Of a stretch of DNA of 64,000 bases, positions 44,324 through 54,600 are shown piece after piece. The position numbers and the translations under genes were made by a program. Each line of letters begins with the position of its first letter. The stretch's first letter is position 1. Below the pieces are notes generated by a model that was not told where the DNA came from, made no database searches, and saw only the letters and a program-made list of their open reading frames with translations. Where the stretch lies: contig WHVA01000322.1 of the NCBI GenBank assembly GCA_015179125.1, positions 62,001 through 126,000 of the forward strand, in the 5' to 3' direction. The stretch is from Gautieria morchelliformis (taxonomy: Eukaryota > Basidiomycota > Agaricomycetes > Gomphales > Gomphaceae).

Positions 44324-45029
44324 CCTAAAATGCTGGTTCTCAAGCAGTACATTGATTGCTGGGCAACAAATGCATTCTTTGAGATGTACTTGAAAAACAC
44401 CTCAAGTCAAGCCAGACAGAGTGTTCGCACCCTTCACACTACAGATCCCTCTAAGTCTCCTGTATGTGACACGTCTTCTTGTCTCTTGATCCATAAAAGG
44501 ATGTCATGCCTAAGCCTAATACTCTGTGTGTTGAACTTATTTCCAGGACCCATCATCAAGCACCAGGTCTAAATCCAAACAACCAAGCATGAAAAGGGTA
44601 CGCTTGACTACGCCTACCTCTCACTGTCTCTAGCCTTGCTACACTCAGTTTACATACTGATTTGGCTATTGACGTGGGCAGCCATGCCCTTAAAAGTCTG
44701 CCTCCTTGTGAGGGTTTACATTTGTCAAGCAACCCAAAAGCAATGTAATTTTGGAATGACCTGAAATTTAGGTGTGATTAGAAGACTCTTCTTTCATGTA
44801 AGGCTGTGTGATATTGCAAAAAAAGAATCCCTGCTACTGTCGGGGTTTGGCCAAATTCCTGGTCCCACCTCGCTCTCATGTCCTCCTCTTTGCAGGTTTT
44901 CTGGACTTGCGCTGAGCTACATCACATGACAACCAGTGGCCTGTGGGGTGCTAGTTGGAAAATCCGCTATGGCGACCCCCAAAATTTGCACCAATGCCCT
45001 ACATTGTATCACCCTCTGTGGCTTTGTTT
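44324..45029. other. no gene recognised
   Basis: Possibly decayed continuation of the frame at 43.7 kb. No domain or repeat border was found. Confidence 0.3.
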
Positions 45030-45790
45030 TGGAGTGCATCAAAATATTTCACCTCCATGGTTGCAAGTTGGCAAAAGGAGGGAATGCAAATGTGAGACTA
45101 AGTAAGGGATAATTGGCAACTGGCATAGGAATGAGATGGGCATAGATATGGGAAAGAGAGGCAAGGTGAGTATTGATGATGTGTTGTGCATGAATGCAAT
45201 GGCCACTTGAAGAATGAAGAATTTGTCCAGGTACATAGCGGTCAAGCATGCCTGTGGACATCTGATGAATGGAATGGCCTGTCTAGGGAAATACAGAAAA
45301 TCCATCCCAAGTTGCTCCAGGTACTCAAACAGACCTGGTTGGACATTGTTGCATATGCTTATCATGTGACTAGTAGTGGTGTGTCAGCAAGCAACAAGAA
45401 GAAGTAAACATAACCTTTATAGGGGAAGCATAGTGGGGGTATTCATTTGCTATTAAATGACTAGGAGTCAGGGGGGAGGGAGGGAATCATCATCATCTCA
45501 GGTACTGGCCAGGGTTCAGGAGCAGCAACGTTGTATAGGTAAGACATAATAGTGGGGCAAAATTTGGAAGAGATGGGGTGACCTTTAATATGCATAATAA
45601 CTTAGCCTTTATGTGAGTTATCCTTTGTATATGACATTTTATTCATAAAATAAGCAATTAACATGTAACCAGTTGAAAGGGATCCAAAAATGTACCTACA
45701 CTTAAGTATATCAATCATAACAATGGGCGGCACTGAAGGGAAATGATTGGCTGCACACCTGGCATGAAAAGACAAGGTGGGTCCATGTAA
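45030..45790. repeat. ~750-bp direct repeat, copy 2
   Basis: Copy 2 of the block at 39,854-40,592 in the same orientation. It ends at GGTGGGTCCATGTA, then unrelated sequence. The shared minus-strand frame (EYLEQLGMDFLYF…QAI) is preserved in both. Confidence 0.75.
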
Positions 45791-46249
45791 GGACAACTCC
45801 ACCAGCCTGAAGAATATCACACAGGGCTGAGGTGGAGGAGGTCCAAAGAGAAGAAGGTGGACCTCCTTACCTCAGCAATAAACTATATAGCTGCTGCCAT
45901 GGTGATGTAATCAGACCAGCTCACTGGATGTGAACACAATGAGTAAAGCATGGTAGGGAAAAGGGGGAGATAATGGGACAACAAAGGAGGAGAGGAAACA
46001 GAGGAAATAGGAAAGGAAATAGGCGGTCCCTGACAACACCACCTCTTTACGGTACAGTGTCTTGATGTATGAACCCCTCAAGGCAGGTGAGTCCCAAGCC
46101 TGGACTTAGAGCCCAATCAGCTGCACAAGCCAGCAGCATTATGAGGCATTGTAGCAGCAATGCCGCTGGTGTGAAGTATGCTGGTTCCAAGGGTCATACA
46201 GGTCCCAAGGTGTGTTGTCTCAATGTGCTCTTCACTATCTCACTTCTCT
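45791..46249. other. no gene recognised
   Basis: Purine-rich stretch (45,830-46,020), then unremarkable sequence. Confidence 0.3.
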
Positions 46250-46861
46250 GTTGTTACATGTTCATATCAGCAGTATATGTGTCTTGTCTATTATTATGTA
46301 TCCCAGCTCCATGCCTCTGGTATCACCCAAATCCATCACAGCCCCTCTCCCATTCACTGATATGTTCCATCTCTTTGGTATAAGTAGTTTGCATTCACAT
46401 GTAAATTCCCTAGTTCAACTATCATACATCTACCTTGTGCACTACCTTGCCATGTCATGATCATTGTCCTGAACCTCAGCTTCTAAACTGCTACCTCTTA
46501 GAAAGGACTGGTACTTCACTCGTGAGTCTTTGCCTTCACCACTTCACCCTGTGGGGCATCACCATGCTGCTGGTGAAGGTCTTTGAAGGAAAGCCTTCAT
46601 CGACAAAAGGATAGTTTATCACCGAATGACCTTTCCATGAAGCCTCGCATGTTGCATGGTTGATCTATGTGAGGTATTGGCTTTGACTGTAGATTAGGAT
46701 CCTCTACTTAGATCACCCTATCCCTTGTACATCTTTACTGGTTTGCCTGCCTTCACTGAACCATGTCCTTCACCGCACACAGCATTCAAGCATTCACTGT
46801 GTTCACACATCCATGATTCACTGACACATGATACTAAACACAAAAAAAAACAATCTTGACA
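46250..46861 (+). mobile_element. LTR family A, 3' fragment
   Basis: It matches the second half of the 4,710 LTR: ATTCACTGATAT, TATAAGTAGTTTGCATTCAC, AATTCCCTAGTTCAACTATC, TCGTGAGTCTTTGCC, end CAATCTTGACA. The 5' part is missing. Confidence 0.7.
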
Positions 46862-48400
46862 CCTATGCACTGCATACACAGTATCATCATCAGAGGGTCA
46901 CAAGTGTGCTCATGAGTGCACAGATCCTTGAGGAGTCATGAGAAGGGCTGCGGGGTGCACATGTGGATACCATGGTGGGTGCGTGTGTGTGGCATGTGGC
47001 CTGTCCAATGTGGTGGATGGAGGGATGTGGGAGTGGAGGGCCCCCAAATTGAATGTTTGTGCTTTCCAACACCTGGTCGCCTTGATAAAACTGTCCACAC
47101 ACTTTCCCTCCTGCATAAGTTTCATGGCATGAGCAAGGGCATGGAGTGTGGGGCTCTCACACCCCCTTTATGGTGCACCCTCTTATGTATCTTTGTGCTG
47201 TACTCTGTGTGCTGTTGTAATGTTGCAGGTCTCTCATGTGGTCCTGCTCTTCCACAAGGACCAGGCTGTCCTTGCCTCAACACTAGCCTGTGCTACCAGG
47301 TCTGCACCTTCAGCTGCTGTCCAAGGGTGAGTGTGGCATATATGGGGTTCAACAGGCAAGCTGCAAGCTGCACATGTGGGCAGTGTCAGGGGAACTCCAG
47401 TTGCTTCCATTCACTTCCTTGAGTGTAGAGTATCTGCTTGGGTTGCCCTTATAGCATGGGCCATGCAGTGGTGGCCACTGTCCATATACAAGTGTGAATG
47501 CACGGACCCGTGAGCCCAGAGGGTGGGGGGTGTATGTGTAGTGGTGCAGGGCGTGGGTGGGTGAGCTGCACCCTATGTCACACTGTGATAGCACTACCTG
47601 CATCATAAGGGACATTCAATCACACATAACAGATTCAATTGATTGGATTCAATGGATTATTTATATGATCATGGAGCCACATGCATAAATCCTCACATCT
47701 ATGATGCCAGGCTGTTCCTTGAGGGCGGAGGCCAAACTCTATGGGTGACATGTACCATTCTCATGAACACTAGACATCTCAAATACTTTTTATCCTATCT
47801 GATGTGATATACTCATTCACATATTACATTTCATCCCAAAGCTCCTATGCATTGAATTGAAGGATTTAAACAGATGGCATCTTTTGAATGGATTGATCCA
47901 ACATAAGGATATCCATAGCCTCCCTTTTGGATGATATGAATGAATAAAAAGAATTGAAGGACTTGAAATATCCCTTCATACTCATATTGAGGATATTATG
48001 TACAAAGCCCTTTTCAATTGCACGCATTCTCATCAAGCAATGGAAACAATCAAATGACTCAAAACAAATCTGTCATATGCACATTGAGGACATTATCTAC
48101 AAAGCACATTTCGCTTGCATGCATTCTCACAATTATGATGATCACTTGCCACCATGCCTGGTCCTGGACCTCCCCTGTGTGTTCGTCCATTTCCCTGTCT
48201 ATGAAGACTTGGTTCATCAGTCAGTTTAACAAACCATTCTCTGTCAAACAACTCCGTAAGAAACAATGTGCTGGATTTATTATGGGCAGGCTCACTCCTG
48301 AGCCACTGCACCCTTCACAGAATTTTTTTTCTTCTGTATCAAATTCCATCAGCAAAATGTTGCCACCTTGTAGATAGTATTGATAATACTAACCTTTTGC
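46862..48400. other. no gene; contains a short family E LTR relic
   Basis: At 47,384-47,450, TGTCAGGGGAACTCC…GGTTGCCCTTATA looks like an internally deleted relic of the short family E LTR at 14,851. The rest shows only short frames. Around 47,940-48,110, TATGTACAAAGC / TATCTACAAAGC and GAGGACATTAT / GAGGATATTAT hint at an old ~105-bp duplication. Confidence 0.4.
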
Positions 48401-48404
48401 CCCT

Positions 48405-48850
48405 CCCATGTTCTTCATTTGTACTGAGGAATATGTCAGTATTAGACTATGATCTAGTAACCAATACTGAACTCTGACCTGTTAACTTCCTTTACCTCAC
48501 ACTTTCTCCTCTTCTTTGGCACAGATGGGGGTGGGCTAGCCATGTCCTCTTCTTCACTTGCACTGAGGGACACATCTGTATCAGACTATGATTGCCTTGT
48601 TAAAAATACTAAATACTGACCTGTGAACTGCCTTTATGTGATGCTTCCTTCTCTTCTTCAGTGCAGAAGGGGGTGGGCTGGCTGCATCCTCTTCTTCATT
48701 TGCACTGAGGCACACATCAGTATTCGTCTAGTATTGCCTAGTAAGAAATACTGAATACTGACCTGTGAACTACCTTTACGTTACACTTCCTTCTCTTCTT
48801 TGGCATGGATGGGAGTGGGCTGGCTGTGTCCTCATTTGTCTGTGCAGAAG
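48405..48850. repeat. ~145-bp tandem repeat, three units
   Basis: Units share CTTCATTTGCACTGAGG, ACACATCAGTATT, AAATACTGAATACTGACCTG, CACTTCCTTCTCTTCTTTGG and GGGGGTGGGCTGGC. Three complete units and a partial fourth. Confidence 0.75.
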
Positions 48851-48949
48851 CGAGGCTAGCCCCTGTGTATGTAACATGCAGGATGAGGGCAGGAGGTGAG
48901 AGACTGGGAGTGTTGAGGTTAGTACAAGTGTGATTTAAAGGCTTTGACT

Positions 48950-49324
48950 TTACAATTGGTCTTTGTTGGCCTCTTCAATCTCCTGGGGCAATTTTAAAAC
49001 AATGTACCATGGCACAGAGCCGGTCCCTGAGCCTGAGCTATCTTGGTGCTCAAGGATGTGCATATACAGGAGCTGAACATGAGCGCTGAGCATGTCAGAG
49101 GGATTGGAGAATATGATTCCCAGAGGCAAGGCATCAGGAGAGATGTAGTCAGCAGGGGACTTGGTGATCGCTGTCCATGGAATTAGGAGGATGGCATTCA
49201 GGTCCATTCCCTGATGGGTGACCTCTACAAACTGCATGTTACTATCAAAGAGAAGTGTGGTGGAAGGATCATGTATGCCAGGCATGATTGAAGTATTCTT
49301 CAAGAATGTCACTAAAGTCTTCAT
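48950..49324 (-). pseudogene. unrecognised coding-like fragment
   Basis: The minus-strand frame starts at an ATG: LVTFLKNTSIMPGIHDPSTT, MQFVEVTHQGMDLNAILLIP, SAHVQLLYMHILEHQDSS. Protein-like texture, no family recognised, no neighbours to place it. Confidence 0.25.
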
Positions 49325-49352
49325 TGCATTAATTTTTCATATTGAGGGCTGG

Positions 49353-49805
49353 TGTTACGACCATGCCGCTCAACCATCTCTGCCACCTCCGGAACACCTC
49401 CGCAGCACCTCCGACTCTATTCCGCAACCTCCACAACCCACGACCTCGACCCCTTGTTCTTCAGTACCCCTGGTTGACTCTATTCACTGGCCTCTGTACT
49501 CGACCCTGAGCACAGCAAGATACCATTTCCATATTTCCTTTTGTTCCAATGCTCATTGTACTTACGCACTCTTTGTTCTTTTGCCATTGTTCTTACTCTA
49601 CCCTGCACCCCCTTGTTACCCCCTTGTTCCACATTAGCTACTTACCCCGTATGTCTATCTGTTTTCCGCTCCCTCTGGAATTTGCTTAGTACTACCCTAT
49701 TACCTGTTGTCTCAGCTCTTTGTATAAAACCCCTCCTGTATGTCTCCATTTCTGCAATCAGATAATCGACTTCGATATGTGAACGCCTTCACACTATCTC
49801 CTGTT
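49353..49805 (+). mobile_element. LTR-like family D, truncated at the Penelope junction
   Basis: It starts TGTTACGACCATGCCGCT and carries GTCTCAGCTCTTTGTATAAA and CAATCAGATAATCGACTTCG as in the copies at 24,590 and 21,230. It stops at CCTGTTCTTAG, where repeat C of the Penelope-like element begins. Confidence 0.65.
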
Positions 49806-50013
49806 CTTAGGAGGATAATCATAATGGTCATGTGATACAGCATATATGAGTATATAATATATATTATAAGAGTATTAATAACAATATATAGGAATCTATA
49901 GTAGTATTTATAAGGAGAATAATAGATGTTATTAGATGATTCTGTATATATTTAAACATCTCGAAGATATATATACATATGAGAGAGTATTAGACTACAA
50001 GATAGAGTAACAG
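49806..50013 (+). repeat. repeat C, copy 2 (leading end of the Penelope-like element)
   Basis: 208 bp, near-identical to 7,235-7,442, starting CTTAGGAGGATAATC. It is followed by a short tandem array (AAAAATAAGAAGAGGCAT, about four units, 50,100-50,180) and then the coding region. It may be the terminal-repeat region characteristic of Penelope-like elements. Confidence 0.65.
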
Positions 50014-50225
50014 ATACTTGGAGAGATACTTGTAACAGATATGAGTAGGAGTATTAGTATGAATAGTTATAATGATATAGTGTATATTAAAAGTGGGTAG
50101 AAAAAATAAGAAGAGGCATAAAAATAAGAAGAGGCATAAAAATAAGAAGAGGCATAAAAATAAGAAGAGGCATTCTCATCAGCGGAGCCGCCGCTCGGGG
50201 AGGGACAAAAGTAAATTTATTTATA

Positions 50226-50988
50226 TTGGCTCAGATAATACAACCTTCAGGGCTTATTGCTGAGCAATTTCTTGGAGAACTCAAGAATGCCCTCAATCAG
50301 GAGACAACCAAACACCCTGATCACCTAGATCAATATCTAGTGGAGTGTTCTGCTGTTATTAAACATTGGGATGAGCAGTTTGCAGCATGGATAGAACAAG
50401 GAAGGAAAAAAGGTGCTGAACAATGGGAAGAAGGAGCCAAAAGAGTACATGGCAAAGAAAGCACTCAGCTGGAGCAAGCTAATGTTAGCATATATCACCC
50501 ATTATCTCTCTCTACCTTTAACCAATCTATTACAGGTCAGAGCTGGCAGCAAGGCTGTCAAACCAGAGAAAAGGAAAGTAACTTACTCTCCTTACTCCAG
50601 GAAGGACATGCAACAAATGAGGAAAGGAAAGGGGATGGAAAATTGATACATAAACATAGAAGAAGGAATAAACATTCCAACAGACTTAAAAAAATTGTAT
50701 CAAAGTCAAATATCATACGTCTAACAGAAAAACTTGATGCACAGTCAAAAATTAACTCGCACATTGAAAGACTTGGTATTTGCCCAACCACAATCCATAA
50801 CCTAACCAACTGTATCCTCCCACAAAAAGTCCTTGATACCTTATCTTTAGGAACTAAGTTTATTCCAACACCAAAACCAGAACACCAAGTTATTCATGAC
50901 ACTATGTCTGAATTTATCAAACAATGCAGATGGCAATGGTTATATAGGGAGGATGTTCACATTGACAACAATGTACATTCTTCTAGGA
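50226..50988 (+). pseudogene. Penelope-like element, N-terminal protein region
   Basis: The frame has a helical N-terminal part (EQFLGELKNALNQETTKHPD), a basic middle (KHRRRNKHSNRLKKIVSKSN) and a conserved block, LSLGTKFIPTPKPEHQ, matching the L-S-x-G-x-K-F-x-P-T-P motif that precedes the reverse transcriptase in Penelope-like elements. It is interrupted at 50,988 by the 605-bp insertion. The start at 50226 lies near the edge of upstream non-coding repeats and is only a guess; the piece is part of one long protein. Confidence 0.6.
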
Positions 50989-51593
50989 TATATTAGATAT
51001 CTTTTAAAAAATCAACCATAACTGAGTTCATAGTCCATCATTTTGAGCAACTTGTATATTGTGGCTATCCTAAACTTTTTTGAATGTTCTGATATTTTAA
51101 AAATATGGTTGTATGTGCTAAAACATGGTGTGTATTCAGATGACAGAGCAATCTCAGATAGGATTTGGATGACTATATATTAAAAGTATATATGAAGCTT
51201 GTTACATGTATGATGATAGAATGTAGAGGTGAGTATGGACTATATGAGTACATGTTTGAAGTATATATGGAACATGTTAGATGTACAATCACAGAATATA
51301 GAAGCAAGTATGGACAATACCTGTACTATATTATTATATATGGTTGAGAGATCTGATTAGAAGGTATGTTTAAAATAATATGCATGTATAGTACAAAGAT
51401 ATGTAACTATTGATGTTTAGACAATGGGGTATACACCCTTTCCTGGGGGAGCAGCAGACTGTGAGAAAGAACTTTAGGGCTAGGATTAAGCATGTCTTAC
51501 AGATGCTGGCAACTGCCTCAATTGTGATATATTTTATGAAATATAGATGAGCTAAGCTATATATACATATATATGACAGTTACAACCATCCCC
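50989..51593 (+). mobile_element. 605-bp unclassified insertion in the Penelope-like element
   Basis: It is flanked by CTAGGA on both sides (50983-50988, 51594-51599), a likely 6-bp target duplication. It is AT-rich, with an internal ~78-bp duplication (51,165-51,315: TATATATGAAGCTTGTTAC / TATATATGGAACATGTTAG). The last ~110 bp match 37,660-37,795. It lacks GT…AG ends, so it is not an intron. No coding capacity and no clear terminal inverted repeats; SINE-like or DNA type undecided. Confidence 0.65.
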
Positions 51594-51662
51594 CTAGGAA
51601 GAACAAACTGGATCCTGAGAAAGACAAAATACCAGACTGGTGGATCAAGTCAACAAAAACCC

Positions 51663-54600
51663 TGTGAGAGGAGAACGCGTAAGCCAGGGGCAAACCGCGT
51701 CACCCCGTGTCACCCCATTGTGACTCAATATGCGCCGCAGTCTCATTGTTCCACTCATCTATTGTTCTACGTGCCTATTATAGTTTAGTTCCCATTGTTC
51801 TTCTACACTATATATTAGGTAGCTAGAAGCCACTCTTCCCTCAGTACTTTGCACTCGCGCAACTACTGAGGTAAGATATTCGGCATATTTCTCATGTTCA
51901 CTTTACTTATACGCATGTATAGATTATTCCCATAGATATATATATATATATTTATAACCAAGTCTTACAGGTTATTGGGCCCCGCATATATCCCACTACT
52001 AGCTCGTTCCACGCCGCTCCTGCTCTGCAATGTCCACTACGACCCTCACCACAACAGACCTTCTCCCTTCCTCTGTCCCAAAACTCCTTGCTAATGGCCT
52101 GAACTGGATTGCCTTTTCGATGGGCTTCCAGGACGCTGTCGAAGCAAAAGGATTATGGGGCCATTTCGATGGCACCACAACCCAGCCAATCGTCAGCACT
52201 CCACCTACAACCGACGAGGAGGAAGCCCTTACCAAATGGGTCAAGGACGATCGAACAGCGAAGGCCCTTCTTACTCACCGAATCCCCGACTCCACTCTCA
52301 TACGTGTACATGGCAAACCATCGCTGAAAGATCGTTGGGACCTCATAGTAACAGAATTCTCATCGAAGGGTGCGTTTGCACAGGCTGACTTGCATTCTCA
52401 CTTCATGGAGTCGAAGTGCCCGGACAGAGGAAATGTCCGCGAATTCCTTGACGGTCTGCGTGTCAAAAAGGAGGAATTAGCAACCTTCGGAGTCGACATT
52501 GAAGAAAAAGATTACCGCTCTACAATAATAAAATCCCTCCCACCTCACCTCTCTGCCTTCGCATCAAACCTATTGGCAGGCACCAAGCTATACAGTTCGA
52601 CCAAGACTATCGACCCTGACGAACTCATCACGTTAGTGTCAGAAGAGCATGAGTGACATGCCGCTCACAAGTCTCGTCGCTCTGGGCATGCCAATGGAAA
52701 AGGTGAAGAAAAGGACGAAGCTATGTTTGTAGCCGGAAATGGGAAAGGGAAGAAATTTGAGCGCAAACCGAAGGGAACTTGCTGGAATTGCGGAGACAAA
52801 GGACACTATAAAAATAAGTGTCCTAAACCTGATAAAGCGACAGGTGACAAGAAGCACGACTCACCTAGAGGTGTGGGCTCTGCCAATGTCGCTGTGGAAT
52901 CCGATGATGAAGACGATGCTGCTTTCTTCGCCGATTACGACTCAGATGACGAGCTACCTCAACTGCTGACAAACTGCGAGTCTGACTCAGATGAGGACTG
53001 TGCAGGCGATTGGTTTTCTGAAGTCGACGATGACCTAGAAAATGATCGCAAGAGCAAGGAGTTGCCCATAGCTGACGAAAGTGATACCTGTTCACTTGTC
53101 AGCGTTGATCAGGAGGATGCACATGCAGTATGTGCAGAGGTCAACAGTGCAGCAGAAAACTCACCTCAGACCGAAGTCTACAACTCCGGATGCACAAGAC
53201 ACATAACGCCATACCGAGATGCAGTGACAAGTTATACCCCCATACCGCCAAAATCCTTCCAAGCTGCAAACAGAAAGAATTTCAACGCAGTCGGGACGGG
53301 TGAGATGAAAATTGACGTACCAAATGGAACTACGACATCTCAGCTTAATCTAACTGAGGTCTTGTACTCACCTGATGTCAGGTACACTCTTGTATCAATC
53401 GGACGGCTCGATGATGCTGGTTTCGCCGTATCATTTGCAGATGGCAAATGTGTCATACGGGATCAAGACGATCAGCTTGTTGGCACGGTCCTAAAAACCG
53501 GACATGGCCTCTACCACATTTCACATGAGCAGGAAACAGCGAACTCAGCCGAGGATGTGCTTACCCTGGACCAATTCCATCGAAGAATGGGTCATATTTC
53601 TCCTGAAATAGCCAGGAGATTAGTTACAAAGGGCTTTGTAACTGGAGTAAAGCTTGAAACCTTACCGTCAGGCGACCCCTTTTTTTGCGAATCCTGCGTA
53701 TATGCAAAAGCCACACGGAAACAGTTCCCAAAGATCAGGGATGGCACAAGAGCCACGGCGTTTGGACAAGAAGTCCACAGCAATCTATGGGGACCGGCTC
53801 CAGTCACCACAAAAGCCGGGAAGTGTTACTATATCATGTTTACGGATGATATGACGCGTTTGACTCACCTTTATCTGCTGCGCTCCAAAGACGAGGCATT
53901 TAGTGCCTACAAGGAGTATGAGTCATGATGTGACGCGCAGCTGAAGGCTCGTGTCAAAACGCTCCACTCGGACAGAGGCGGTGAATATCTGGGAAAAGAA
54001 TTCACAGTTCATTTGAAGTCGAAAGGAACCACACAAAAACTTACCATGCATGACACACCCCAGCAAAACGGCGTGGCCGAACGACGCAACCGCACGATAG
54101 TTGAACGTGTACGAGCCCTGCTCCACGCAAGTGGGCTTCCAAGGTTTCTGTGGGGCGAGGCGGCTCGGCATGTTGTCTGGCTGATGAACCGTACCACGAC
54201 TAAAGCAGTCGATGGCAAGACCCCGCACGAAGCTGCCTTCGGTGACAAACCGAACCTTAAGCACGTTCGTGAATGGGGGGAAAGAGTGTGGATATGCACT
54301 GAAGGGGGCGACAAACTCGGCGGTCGAGTGTCTGAAGGCCGCTGGATAGGGGTTGATGAAAGGAGTAAGGGTTTCCGAATTTATTGGCCTGAAAAGAAAT
54401 CTGTCACAGTGGAACGCAACGTCCACTTCGACAACAGCTCTGCATCAGTGTCAGGGGACACCCTGTTTTCCATTTCCAGTTCCGACACCACACCCAGTTC
54501 CGACTCCATTTCCGACTCCGCTTCCGGTTCCGATTCCATCTCCGCATCCGCTTTCGGGAACAATTCCGCTTCTGGGAGAACTTCCCCCAGTTCCGTTCGC

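Noticed and set aside
50165-50210. Reverse-strand CTGATGAG next to GC stems, like a hammerhead ribozyme core (known in Penelope-like elements)
   Set aside because: The second core part (GAAA after stem II) is missing and the orientation is opposite to the element.
50989-51593. An intron in the Penelope-like element
   Set aside because: The borders lack GT and AG, the flanks carry a CTAGGA duplication, and the end matches a dispersed repeat.
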